This document shows positions 8,854 through 16,659 of a DNA stretch of 64,000 bases, piece after piece (the stretch's first letter is position 1; each line of letters opens with the position of its first letter). A model generated the notes under the pieces. The model saw nothing but the letters and a program-made list of their open reading frames with translations, did not search any database and had not been told where the DNA came from. The translations under genes were made by a program, and so were the position numbers. The DNA is from Pseudomonas wadenswilerensis (lineage in GTDB: Bacteria; Pseudomonadota; Gammaproteobacteria; Pseudomonadales; Pseudomonadaceae), in assembly GCF_900497695.1 (NCBI RefSeq), contig NZ_UIDD01000007.1, positions 186,001 through 250,000 of the forward strand, given 5' to 3'.

Positions 8854-8871
8854 GGGGCTGCTGCGCAGCCC
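8854..8871 (+). terminator. Hairpin after the response regulator
   Basis: GGGCTGctgcGCAGCCC follows the regulator stop codon by four bases, giving a short GC-rich stem. There is only a weak T run. It also abuts a REP element, so it may be part of the repeat rather than a dedicated terminator. Confidence 0.4.
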
Positions 8872-8873
8872 TT

Positions 8874-8907
8874 CGCCGGCAACGCTGGCTCCCACAGGGT
8901 TGTGCAT
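8874..8907 (+). repeat. REP element, left flank of the transposase
   Basis: Contains the Pseudomonas REP core (CGCCGGCAACGCTGGCTCCCACAG spread over 8875-8897) followed by the 17-base block CCCACAGGGTTGTGCAT at 8891-8907. The same 17 bases recur in inverted orientation at 9469-9485, beyond the RAYT gene, so the element and its partner bracket the transposase. Confidence 0.7.
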
Positions 8908-8992
8908 ACCCCAGACACATCAGGTTTAACTGTACTGATACCCCAATGTAATGACCGGGCTAGCCTGAAAGTTCATCTTCAGGAGACCCGAC

Positions 8993-9448
8993 ATGGACAG
9001 CCCAGCCTCCCACCGCCTGAGACGTGGGCGAGTATCGACACCTGGCGGCTTGTACCTGCTGACCAGCATCACTGAAAACCGCCAACCGGTTTTTACTGAT
9101 TTTCACCTGGCTCGGCTGATGGTTGAACAGCTGCAATATGCACAGCAACAAGCCCTGGCGAAATCCCTGGCCTGGGTGATCATGCCCGATCATCTGCACT
9201 GGTTGATCGAGCTGCAGCAGGGAACCCTTGCATCCTTGGTACGTCGGGTCAAATCCCGCAGTACCTGCCTGATCAACAAGGCCAGCCGGCGCACGGGGCG
9301 CTTATGGCAACAAGGCTTCCATGACCGGGCGTTGCGCCGGGAAGAGGATATTCAGGCGGTGGCACGTTACATCGTTGCGAACCCATTGAGAGCGGGATTG
9401 GTGTCCCGCATTGGCGACTACCCGCATTGGGATGCCATCTGGCTCTAG
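8993..9448 (+). CDS. REP-associated tyrosine transposase (RAYT, IS200-like)
   Basis: 151 residues, the usual size for the family. The HUH motif is intact (MPDHLHWL, His67 and His69), and the nucleophilic tyrosine is Tyr126 in ARYIVANPLRAG. RAYTs are single-copy, domesticated Y1 transposases that cleave REP hairpins as single-stranded DNA and are thought to have spread REP sequences. AGGAGA lies nine bases before the ATG. REP sequences flank the gene in inverted orientation, which is the family's hallmark arrangement. It is probably transcribed alone. Confidence 0.92.
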   Translation: MDSPASHRLRRGRVSTPGGLYLLTSITENRQPVFTDFHLARLMVEQLQYAQQQALAKSLAWVIMPDHLHWLIELQQGTLASLVRRVKSRSTCLINKASRRTGRLWQQGFHDRALRREEDIQAVARYIVANPLRAGLVSRIGDYPHWDAIWL

Positions 9449-9450
9449 AC

Positions 9451-9556
9451 CCCTGGGGTGATCGGAGCATGCACAACCCTGTGGGGAATGGCGACCGCTG
9501 CGCGCTCGATCGCTGGCAACGCCAGCTCCCACAGGTCCATTGTGGGAGCAACTGTC
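9451..9556 (-). repeat. REP cluster, right flank of the transposase
   Basis: Starts with the inverted copy of the left flank (ATGCACAACCCTGTGGG at 9469-9485), then a second REP unit with CGATCGCTGGCAACGCCAG and CTCCCACAGG, ending near GTGGGAGC. Together with 8874-8907 it makes mirrored REP ends round the RAYT. Confidence 0.7.
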
Positions 9557-9588
9557 TTGATCAGGCTGTTTGCACTCGACCAACGGCG

Positions 9589-10782
9589 CTACTCGCGCCC
9601 GCGCATGAAGAACCCCGCCACGTACTTGCGGAAGGTATCCAGGCTCTTGAAGTCGGCATAACGCTTGAACGTTTCACCCTCTGGCTCCGGCCCCAGCGGC
9701 TGCTCGGTCAGCGACACCGACAGCACCCGGTCCTGGTCGGAGCTGAGCACCAGTGCATCCATGCCCTGACCACCCAGCACCGGCCGGCGCATGATCACCT
9801 TGACGCCCTTGCTGGCCATCCAGTCAATCAGCGAGATGAGCATCTTCAACGGCTCTCGCTCTTCATCGCGATACACCGGAAACAGCTGCCCGCGGGACAA
9901 CACCGGCACGCTGGCGACATGAATCAGCTCATAGAAATGACTGCCGGCACTGGCCGGCGAGTAGATCGCCAGGGCCAGCAACGGCCCCGGGGTTTTGCTG
10001 CCGCCCCAGAGCAGGTGATGGCCCTGGAAGTCGAAGCCGTCTTCACTGCGGTCGTTGAACACCTTGCGCGCCTTGACCTGGCTGACACAGTCGAGCAGCA
10101 GGCCATGCCGGCGATGGTTGCCAAAGGCCGTGGACTCACGCAAGCGCCCCTTGAGCATCATCATGTGCTTCATGTCCAGGCGGGTTTCCAGGTAGTTGCT
10201 GGCCGGCACCCGCTCGATCAAGGGGTAACGGCTGGCCACCCCGCGCAATTCGGCGAACTGCCCGGTGAGGTCTTTTTTCAGGTGAGTGGCGTAGACGTTC
10301 AGGCCACTGGCCTCGATCAGGGTCAGCAGCAGCGACAGCAGCCGGTGCTGTTCGCGTTTGTCGCCACTGCCTGCGGATTCGCCTGCGCCATCGCTGGCAC
10401 GCTTGAAATCGCCGATCAGGCGCAACGGCGCGTCGGGCGCGAGCCAGGCCGCCGGTGGCGAATCGTTGTCGCTGTCGCGGCTGCCACTTTCACGCTCATC
10501 CTTGATGAACGCGCAGTCTGGCGCGTGCTCGGCCGTGCCCGGGTTGTTCTTGAGGAACAGGGTGCCGGTGTTGCCATTGAGGTTGACGTTGAGCACCGGC
10601 ATTGCCCTGGGCTGGCAATCGCAGGCCAGCCAGTGGCCGGCGGCGCGCACCTTCATCAACAGCTGGTTGGCCTGCAACAGGCGCGGGCCCTCAAGACTAC
10701 CCTGGACAAAGCCACGCAACAGCTCGTCTTCAGCAGGGGTGAGGGTGCGCACCAGCGCGATGTTTTTTTCGATGATTCGCAT
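9589..10782 (-). CDS. Conserved-looking protein of unknown function with a C-x-C / H-x3-C site
   Basis: 397 residues from ATG 10782 (AGGA upstream); the TTG six bases earlier is a weaker start. I do not recognise it with certainty. The N-terminal region has Cys54-x-Cys56 and, thirty residues on, His86-x3-Cys90, which would make one zinc site; the pattern recalls DUF1173-type proteins, but that is a memory-level resemblance. No signal peptide or membrane segment is seen, and the C-terminus is rich in charged residues. The gene is separated from the VOC gene by 87 bases containing a hairpin, so it may have its own promoter. Confidence 0.6.
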   Translation of the reverse strand: MRIIEKNIALVRTLTPAEDELLRGFVQGSLEGPRLLQANQLLMKVRAAGHWLACDCQPRAMPVLNVNLNGNTGTLFLKNNPGTAEHAPDCAFIKDERESGSRDSDNDSPPAAWLAPDAPLRLIGDFKRASDGAGESAGSGDKREQHRLLSLLLTLIEASGLNVYATHLKKDLTGQFAELRGVASRYPLIERVPASNYLETRLDMKHMMMLKGRLRESTAFGNHRRHGLLLDCVSQVKARKVFNDRSEDGFDFQGHHLLWGGSKTPGPLLALAIYSPASAGSHFYELIHVASVPVLSRGQLFPVYRDEEREPLKMLISLIDWMASKGVKVIMRRPVLGGQGMDALVLSSDQDRVLSVSLTEQPLGPEPEGETFKRYADFKSLDTFRKYVAGFFMRGRE

Positions 10783-10831
10783 GGACAATCCTGGCCAGCC
10801 TTCCTTTGCCTGCCACCTTAATGCAAAGCCC

Positions 10832-10855
10832 GGCTGGCGAACATGCCCGCCAGCC
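10832..10855 (-). terminator. Hairpin between the VOC gene and the unknown gene
   Basis: GGCTGGCG and CGCCAGCC are perfect eight-base arms separated by eight bases, starting 15 bases after the VOC stop codon. No long T run follows on the minus strand, so termination may be partial. Confidence 0.4.
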
Positions 10856-10869
10856 GAACCAAGCGCTGC

Positions 10870-11337
10870 TTACTGGCCGCTAAACAGCTTGGCGGCGCGG
10901 GCGCGGATCTCTTCCACGGAGAGGTCTTCCTGGTGGGTGGAGACGAACCACAGGTTGCCGAACGGGTCTTTCAAGGTGCCGCTACGGTCGCCGTAGAACT
11001 GGTCTTTGACTTCAGTGACCTGGGTGGCACCGGCGGCGAGGGCCTGGGCATAGGTGGCATCGGCATTTTCGACATACAGGTGCAGGCCGATGGCGGTGCC
11101 ATTGAGCGATTGGCTGCTGGTCAGCCCGCCAGACTGCTCGCACGGGTCGGCGAGCATCAGCGAGGAGTCGCCGATTTTAAGCTCGGCATGGCCGACGCGC
11201 CCGTCGGGGCTGTCGAGGCGGAACATCTCGATCGCACCGAAGGCCTTCTTGTAGAAATCGATGGCCTTGGCGGCATCCTTGATGCCCAGGTAGGGGGTAA
11301 TGCTGTGTTGTCCTTCGGGGATTGGTTTGACTGCCAT
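10870..11337 (-). CDS. VOC/glyoxalase-fold protein (PhnB-like)
   Basis: 155 residues with the PhnB-type VOC pattern: SITPYLGIKDAAKAIDFYKK at the N-terminus, GHAELKIGDSSLMLAD in the middle, and RSGTLKDPFGNLWFVSTH near the end. VOC proteins use paired beta-alpha-beta-beta-beta modules and often a metal to act on, or bind, small molecules; the substrate cannot be read from the sequence. The start has AAAGGAGG upstream. Unusually, a sequence matching the Pseudomonas LexA box lies 45-60 bases before the start, so it is probably expressed on DNA damage. Confidence 0.85.
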   Translation of the reverse strand: MAVKPIPEGQHSITPYLGIKDAAKAIDFYKKAFGAIEMFRLDSPDGRVGHAELKIGDSSLMLADPCEQSGGLTSSQSLNGTAIGLHLYVENADATYAQALAAGATQVTEVKDQFYGDRSGTLKDPFGNLWFVSTHQEDLSVEEIRARAAKLFSGQ

Positions 11338-11381
11338 TTTATTGATCCTCCTTTAAAGCGCCGCAGGGGAATGGCGCGAAA

Positions 11382-11397
11382 CTGTATATTTATACAG
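11382..11397. promoter_or_regulatory. LexA (SOS) box
   Basis: On the minus strand the site reads CTGTATAAATATACAG, which fits the CTG-N10-CAG rule and the consensus I recall for Pseudomonas LexA. The dyad extends to 12 bases per arm (CGAAACTGTATA and its complement). The likely -10 (TATAAA) lies inside it, and TTGATT upstream could be a -35. It faces the VOC gene; the other neighbour only has its 3' end here. Confidence 0.75.
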
Positions 11398-11445
11398 TTT
11401 CGGCGATTCGGCAAATCAAAATTCACAGCGCTGGACAGAAGGTCG

Positions 11446-13065
11446 TCAGAAAATGTAATCGGTGGTCAGGAAGCTCGACTCGCGGTTGCGGATGATGTCG
11501 CTGATCAGCTGCTTGTTGCTCTCCTGGAACCTGGTCGCCACCAGCGTGCGAATGGAGAACACGCGCAGTGCGTCGTGCACCGACAGGGTGCCTTCGGCCG
11601 AGTTCTTGCGCCCGTTGAACGGGTAGGTGTCCGGGCCGCGCTGGCACTGGGCATTGAGGTTGATACGGCCGACCTGGTTGGCGAAGGTATCGACCAGCAT
11701 GCCGACTTCAGCCGAGTTGCTGCCGAAGATGCTCAGCTGCTGGCCGAAGTCGGAATCGAGCACATAGTCGATCACCGTCTGCAGGTCGCGATAAGGCACC
11801 ACCGGCACCAGCGGGCCGAACTGCTCTTCATGGTACACGCGCATCTGCGCATTCACCGGGTACAGCAGGGCGGGGTAGAAGAACGAGCCACGGCTGGCGC
11901 CACCGCCTTCATTGATGACTTTTGCACCCTTGTCGACGGCATCGGCCACCAGGCCGTTGAGGTAGTCGATCTTGCCCGCTTCCGGCAGCGGCGTCAGGGC
12001 CACGCCCGGCTCCCAGGGCATGCCCGGCTTGAGCGCGGCCAGCTTGCGCTGGAACTTGTCGAGAAAGCTTGCGACCACGTCTTCATGGACGAAGAGAATC
12101 TTCAGCGCCGTGCAGCGCTGGCCGTTGAACGACAGGGCGCCGGTGACCGCCTCGTTCACCGCGTTGTCGAGGTCGACCTCGGGCAGCACGATCCCCGGGT
12201 TCTTGGCATCCAGGCCGAGGGCGGCGCGCAGGCGGTGCGGGCGCGGGTGGAGTTTTTTCAGGTCGCTGGCGGCCTTGTTGGTGCCGATGAAGGCGAACAC
12301 ATCGATCTTGCCGCTGGCCATCAGCGCACTGACGGTCTCGCGGCCACGGCCATAGATGACGTTGATCACCCCGGCCGGGAAACTGTCGCGAAAGGCCTCA
12401 AGCAGCGGACGGATCAGCAGCACGCCGAACTTGGCCGGCTTGAACACCACGGTGTTGCCCATGATCAGCGCCGGGATCAGGGTGGTGAAGGTTTCGTTCA
12501 GCGGGTAGTTGTAGGGGCCCATGCACAAGGCCACGCCCAGCGGCGCGCGGCGGATCTGGCCGAGGGTGTCCTGCTCCAGTTCGAAGCGGCTGGAACGGCG
12601 GTCCAGCTCCTTGAGCGCACCGATGGTGTCGACGATGTAGTCACAGGTGCGGTCGAACTCTTTTTCCGAATCCTTGAGGTTCTTGCCGATTTCCCACATC
12701 AGCAGCTTGACCACCGCCTCGCGCTGTTCGCGCATCTTGCCCAGGAAGGTCTCGACATGCTGGATGCGTTCGGCCACCCGCATCGTCGGCCAGGCGCCAC
12801 GGCCTTTGTCGTAGGCATGTACGGCGGCGTCCAGGGCGGTGAGGGCGGTATCGGCGTCCAGCAGCGGCGTATTGCCGAGGGTCACCTGGCGCTCTTCGTT
12901 ACCTTCCTTGAGCCACACCGGGCTGCGCACCGTGGCCAGGGGCCCGTCCCATTGCTGCAACTGGCCGTTGACCAGGTACTCGCGTTGCACCAGCGGTTCA
13001 CCCAGGCGGTACGCCTCGGGGATCTCGTTGGCAGTGGGAAACAGCGAATCGAGCAGACGGTCCAT
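11446..13065 (-). CDS. NADP-dependent aldehyde dehydrogenase, GapN-like (non-phosphorylating GAPDH type)
   Basis: 539 residues from ATG 13065 (AGAGGTG upstream). It is an aldehyde dehydrogenase superfamily member: MGPYNYPLNE in the cofactor region, the glycine-rich AFIGTNKAA, and the catalytic FNGQRCTALK with Cys318. Similar proteins in pseudomonads are annotated as NADP-dependent glyceraldehyde-3-phosphate dehydrogenases, oxidising glyceraldehyde 3-phosphate directly to 3-phosphoglycerate with NADPH formation. Substrate is inferred from the family. A perfect Cra/FruR-type operator 30 bases upstream of the start supports a role in sugar metabolism. Confidence 0.8.
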   Translation of the reverse strand: MDRLLDSLFPTANEIPEAYRLGEPLVQREYLVNGQLQQWDGPLATVRSPVWLKEGNEERQVTLGNTPLLDADTALTALDAAVHAYDKGRGAWPTMRVAERIQHVETFLGKMREQREAVVKLLMWEIGKNLKDSEKEFDRTCDYIVDTIGALKELDRRSSRFELEQDTLGQIRRAPLGVALCMGPYNYPLNETFTTLIPALIMGNTVVFKPAKFGVLLIRPLLEAFRDSFPAGVINVIYGRGRETVSALMASGKIDVFAFIGTNKAASDLKKLHPRPHRLRAALGLDAKNPGIVLPEVDLDNAVNEAVTGALSFNGQRCTALKILFVHEDVVASFLDKFQRKLAALKPGMPWEPGVALTPLPEAGKIDYLNGLVADAVDKGAKVINEGGGASRGSFFYPALLYPVNAQMRVYHEEQFGPLVPVVPYRDLQTVIDYVLDSDFGQQLSIFGSNSAEVGMLVDTFANQVGRINLNAQCQRGPDTYPFNGRKNSAEGTLSVHDALRVFSIRTLVATRFQESNKQLISDIIRNRESSFLTTDYIF

Positions 13066-13094
13066 GGGCGCAGCACCTCTTTTTCTGTAATGGG

Positions 13095-13106
13095 TGAAAC
13101 GTTTCA
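13095..13106. promoter_or_regulatory. Cra/FruR-type operator
   Basis: TGAAACGTTTCA is a perfect 12-bp palindrome and fits the Cra (FruR) consensus. It lies 30 bases upstream of the GapN-like start. I recall that in P. putida Cra controls a glyceraldehyde-3-phosphate dehydrogenase gene as well as fruBKA, which fits this placement. Other LacI-family repressors bind similar palindromes. Confidence 0.65.
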
Positions 13107-13204
13107 GTCCGAGCATAACGCCAGGGCGCTAAAAAAAGCCAGCCTCGCTCAACATTGCGCCCAAGGCGCCGATAAAGCAGTAATCCGATGCGAATAACGG
13201 ACCT

Positions 13205-15445
13205 ATGAGCACAAGAACCCTCGCCCTTGATGACAATCTGGTCCTGCCAAAGAACCTGCGCACCACCCTCAATCGCCTGCTGCCGGTAGGTTTTGCCCTG
13301 ATCGGTATCGGCCTGTCGGTGGTGCTCGGGCGTCTGGACGTGCAGCGCCAGGAAGCCGAAGTGATCGCCAATGCCAGCGCGCGCCTGTCCGGTGTGCGCG
13401 CCAGTATCGAAGCGCAATTGCGCTCGGCGTTCGGTGAGACCGAGGGCATTGCCCAACTGCTGAGCGCCGACGGCGAAATCAGCCCCGAGCATTTTCACGA
13501 CATGGCCCGCCAGGCCATCGCCTCGGTGCCGCACATCCGGCATATCTCCCTGGCCCCGGGCGATGTGATCGCCGACGTCTACCCGCTGCACGGCAACCAG
13601 AGCGTGCTGGGCATGGACTACCGTCAGTTGCCGGACCAATACCCGCTGCTGCAGCGCGCCCGCGACAACTACAGCCCGGTGCTGGCCGGCCCGGTGCAAC
13701 TGTTCCAGGGCGGGCGCGGGCTGATCTACCGGCGCCCGGTGTTCCTCAAGGGCCACAAGGGCGTGCAGCTGTACTGGGGCAATGTCTCGATCGTCGCCGA
13801 TATCGACCGTTTGCTCAGTACCGCCGGGCTCGACCTCGACCCGGGCTTCGAGCTGGCCCTGCGCGGCGCCGACGGCCAGGGTTCGATCGGCGGCATGATC
13901 TGGGGCGACCCGAAGCTGTTCGAGCAGCACCCGGTCACCGTCAACGTCGACGTCCCCGGCGGGCTCTGGCAACTGGCGGCCAGCCCCCTGGGCGGCTGGC
14001 CATCGATGAGCCTGTTTGCCTCGCCGTTGTTCCTGTTTGCCCTGACCTGCACCGGCCTGTTCAGCGTGTTCGTCGCCCAGCTCAACCGCAGCAACCACCT
14101 GATCAACCTGCGTAACCGTGAACTCAAGCTGTCCCAGGCGCAACTGGAGCGCCTGGCGCATTTCGATGCGATCACCGGCTTGCCCAACCGCCTGCGCTTT
14201 CATCAGCAACTGCTCGATGAAATCAACCAGGGCCAGCGCCTGGCGGTGCTGGTGCTGGATATCGACGGCTTCAAGCAGGTCAATGACAGCCTCGGCCATG
14301 CCATGGGCGACCTGCTGCTGCAGCAGGCCACGGCGCGCTTCATGCAGATCATCGAACCGCAGGATTGCCTGTGCCGGCTGGGCGGCGATGAATTTGCCTT
14401 TGTTTTCAAAGGGCCGGATGGCCGGTGCATCGAGCGCATCCAGGCGTTGCTGCAAACCCTGCAGTTGCCCTTCGACCTCAAGGGCAACGCTGCCCTGGTC
14501 ACCGGCAGCATTGGCCTGGCCTGGTGCCCGGAACACGGCCAGAGCGCCGACCGCCTGCTGCGCCATGCCGACACCGCGATGTACGCGGCCAAGGAGAGCG
14601 GGCGCAACGCCTACCGCCTGTACCAGCCGGAGATGACCCAGCGCCTGCAGCAGCGCCTGGACCTGGAACACAACCTGCGCCGTGCGCTGAAGCACAACGA
14701 ATTCGAGCTCTGGTACCAACCCAAGATCGACCTGTTCAGTGGCCGCGTCGAAGGCGCCGAAGCGCTGCTGCGCTGGCGTGATCCAGAGCACGGGCTGGTA
14801 TCGCCAGCGCAGTTCATCCCCCTGGCCGAACGCACGGGGCTGATCATCCCCTTGGGGGAGAAGGTGCTGGATCTGGCCTGCGCGCAGATCGCCGCCTGGC
14901 GCGCCGCCGAGCGCCTGCCCGGGCCGGTGGCAATCAACGTCGCGGCCCTGCAGATCGAGCGCAGCGACTATGTCGCCAGCCTCAAGCGCAGCCTCAAACG
15001 CTACGACCTGGCGCCAACCCTGCTGGAGGTGGAAATTACCGAAAGCCTGCTGATGGAAAGCCAGCAGCATGCCTGCGCGGTGCTGGCGCAGTTGCAGGAA
15101 CTGGGCGTGACCACGGCGGTGGACGACTTCGGCACCGGTTACTCGTCACTGGCCTACCTGAAGATGCTGCCGATCGACCACCTGAAGATCGACCGCGCCT
15201 TCATCAAGGATTTGCCCGAAGACGACGATGGCGCGGCGATTACCCGGGCGATCATCGACCTGGGCCATGCCCTGGGCTTCAAGATCACCGCGGAGGGCAT
15301 CGAGACCGCCGAGCAATATGCCTTTTTGCGCAACGCTGGCTGCGACCAGGGCCAGGGTTTCTGGATGGGCCGGCCGATGCCGGTGGCTGAATTCGACAGC
15401 TGGCTGGAAACAAAAGTAGCGGATAAAGGCATTTTGACTCGGTGA
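13205..15445 (+). CDS. CHASE-like sensor GGDEF-EAL protein (c-di-GMP turnover)
   Basis: 746 residues. Layout: transmembrane segment at about 25-42, an extracytoplasmic CHASE-like domain to about 265, a second segment at about 270-290, a GGDEF domain with GGDEF from residue 393, and an EAL domain with E519-A-L. The diguanylate cyclase signature is intact. The allosteric I-site position five residues before GGDEF reads E-P-Q-D, so the usual Arg of RxxD is missing and product inhibition is unlikely. EAL catalytic motifs appear complete (EALLRW, LEVEITES, VDDFGTGYSSL, LKIDRAF, EGIET), so it may synthesise and degrade c-di-GMP. The neighbouring exopolysaccharide locus is a plausible output. Confidence 0.92.
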   Translation: MSTRTLALDDNLVLPKNLRTTLNRLLPVGFALIGIGLSVVLGRLDVQRQEAEVIANASARLSGVRASIEAQLRSAFGETEGIAQLLSADGEISPEHFHDMARQAIASVPHIRHISLAPGDVIADVYPLHGNQSVLGMDYRQLPDQYPLLQRARDNYSPVLAGPVQLFQGGRGLIYRRPVFLKGHKGVQLYWGNVSIVADIDRLLSTAGLDLDPGFELALRGADGQGSIGGMIWGDPKLFEQHPVTVNVDVPGGLWQLAASPLGGWPSMSLFASPLFLFALTCTGLFSVFVAQLNRSNHLINLRNRELKLSQAQLERLAHFDAITGLPNRLRFHQQLLDEINQGQRLAVLVLDIDGFKQVNDSLGHAMGDLLLQQATARFMQIIEPQDCLCRLGGDEFAFVFKGPDGRCIERIQALLQTLQLPFDLKGNAALVTGSIGLAWCPEHGQSADRLLRHADTAMYAAKESGRNAYRLYQPEMTQRLQQRLDLEHNLRRALKHNEFELWYQPKIDLFSGRVEGAEALLRWRDPEHGLVSPAQFIPLAERTGLIIPLGEKVLDLACAQIAAWRAAERLPGPVAINVAALQIERSDYVASLKRSLKRYDLAPTLLEVEITESLLMESQQHACAVLAQLQELGVTTAVDDFGTGYSSLAYLKMLPIDHLKIDRAFIKDLPEDDDGAAITRAIIDLGHALGFKITAEGIETAEQYAFLRNAGCDQGQGFWMGRPMPVAEFDSWLETKVADKGILTR

Positions 15446-15538
15446 ATTTAAGATTGTCGAATTTCGGCTGAGATGTGATAGCAGATCGCTTGGCTTTTCC
15501 TATACTCGGTGAACATGCCACTGGGGTGGAGTAAAAAA

Positions 15539-15769
15539 ATGCGACGCGACGGAACATCAACCCTAAATTCTTACGATGCGATTCAAATATTGAATGACCA
15601 AGGCTTATGCCTAAGCGCTATAAGTTCTTTATGTAGATATAACGATTCGAAAGGGAAGCTCTCTGAGCAAGAGGTCGAGATTCTTCGTGTTGAAGCCGAG
15701 TTGCAATTCGCTAGGTTGCAAGAGTTCTACCTAAGAAAATTGGGCGGATACGCTTTCGTTCGTCATTGA
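15539..15769 (+). CDS. Small hypothetical protein, AT-rich orphan
   Basis: 76 residues from ATG 15539, which has GTGGAGT seven bases upstream; a longer frame starts at 15509. No family is recognised and there is no signal peptide. It is charged and probably helical in its C-terminal half (EQEVEILRVEAELQFARLQE). Codon use differs sharply from neighbours, with many A/T-ending codons such as ATA, TTA, AGA and TCT, which suggests acquisition by transfer. It is isolated: about 90 bases separate it from the GGDEF-EAL gene and about 140 from the structured leader. Confidence 0.5.
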   Translation: MRRDGTSTLNSYDAIQILNDQGLCLSAISSLCRYNDSKGKLSEQEVEILRVEAELQFARLQEFYLRKLGGYAFVRH

Positions 15770-15906
15770 CTCGCTTCGTGGCGCCTAATTTGGCTGAAAT
15801 GTCTGTGCTCACAGGTGACGGCGTTACTGCTGTTAGTAGATAGAGGACTTCCTAGATTTACTTGAAAATTCGCCCGTCAAGCCTTTTTAAGCTAGTTCAA
15901 ATGGTT

Positions 15907-16215
15907 CCTAGGATTTATCCTACGCGCTCTGTCGCCTTCAGTCGCTTGCTTGGGCTAAATGTTCAAACTAGGCTCGCTCGGTCACTAAATTTTTGGTGAT
16001 CGGGTTTGGCGACCCGGGATCTATATGCAGATATGTCCCTGAAGAAAGGCGGGCGTTTTCATGCCCGTATGTCTTTTATGGTGGCTGTACGCGGGAGGGC
16101 TTAGGCCCTGCCGGGGTTTCCTGCGTTGATCCGGTTCGCCAACCCGCGTACAGCTGCCACCTAATCTCGTTTGGCGACGAGTTCGTGGTAGCTCCACTCA
16201 ACCAGGAGCCTATCG
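15907..16215 (+). promoter_or_regulatory. Structured 5' leader of the first DUF3077 gene (copy 1)
   Basis: About 310 bases in four blocks, all repeated in the same order at 57111-57380. Block A has TCCTAGGA and TATCCTACGC. Block B (15967-16017) forms a GGTCAC/GGTGATC stem and then GGGTTTGGCGACCC. Block C (16080-16161) has outer arms starting GGTGGCTGTACGCGGG and ending CCCGCGTACAGCTGCCACC, and an inner AGGGC/GCCCT hairpin. Block D has TTTGGCGACGA, then GTGG/CCAC and the SD AGGAG. The GTTCGCCAA of block C is complementary to TTTGGCGAC in both B and D, so alternative pairings are possible. Copy 1 is longer between B and C. No other gene is visible in 15770-16215. Confidence 0.65.
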
Positions 16216-16518
16216 ATGAAAAAGCCAGTACCCGACCCACCATCACTTCATCTTGTCGAAACCATAGAAACCAGTGTCAATAGTTGTCCAGATCATCCAC
16301 CACTTTTCAATGTTCGAGCTGGTGTGTGTGCAGAGGATGCATTAGTTCATGCGCTCCTTTACCTGAAATGTGCAAGCGCGACAATCTCGCAGGCTGCTCA
16401 GCATACCGGTGAGGCAGGGCGTGCTTTTGTATGGTCTTCGCAGCACTCTGTTGAAATGGCCAGCGCGCTCATGGACGCCTTGCTAGATGGAGTCGAAGCT
16501 CGACAGCTCCAGGTCTGA
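16216..16518 (+). CDS. DUF3077-type small protein (copy 1)
   Basis: 100 residues from an ATG with AGGAG eleven bases upstream. It opens with M-K-K and a Pro-rich stretch (PDPPSLHLVET), followed by FNVRAGVCAEDALVHALLYL and a helical C-terminal half ending in ALMDALLDGVEA. It resembles the Pseudomonas DUF3077 family as I remember it; no function is known. A hand alignment gives 74 identical residues out of 100 with the copy at 57381. Both copies sit behind the same structured leader, which ties the protein to that RNA. This copy lies in AT-richer sequence. A long-range CTGAAAGCG/CGCTTTCAG dyad (16526-16581) follows the gene. Confidence 0.75.
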   Translation: MKKPVPDPPSLHLVETIETSVNSCPDHPPLFNVRAGVCAEDALVHALLYLKCASATISQAAQHTGEAGRAFVWSSQHSVEMASALMDALLDGVEARQLQV

Positions 16519-16614
16519 GCCATAGCTGAAAGCGGGTACGAATTAGATCCTGCTCTATTGGATAAAATCACTCGCTTTCAGTAACCGGACCTATTGACAG
16601 GGGAATCGACAGCC

Positions 16615-16643
16615 CAGTCAGCGCAACGGCTATGCGCTGACTG
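16615..16643. terminator. Convergent hairpin between DUF3077 copy 1 and the exopolysaccharide operon
   Basis: CAGTCAGCGCA and TGCGCTGACTG form a perfect eleven-base stem with a seven-base loop. It lies between two convergent genes, 17 bases past the ChbG stop on the minus strand. No T run follows on either side, so it may end transcription weakly or protect 3' ends. Confidence 0.45.
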
Positions 16644-16659
16644 CTTACACTCAAGCATC

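Noticed and set aside
12998..15070. A 690-codon minus-strand frame opposite the GGDEF-EAL gene
   Set aside because: The plus strand has complete GGDEF and EAL motifs; the antisense frame shows no domain and lacks an SD.
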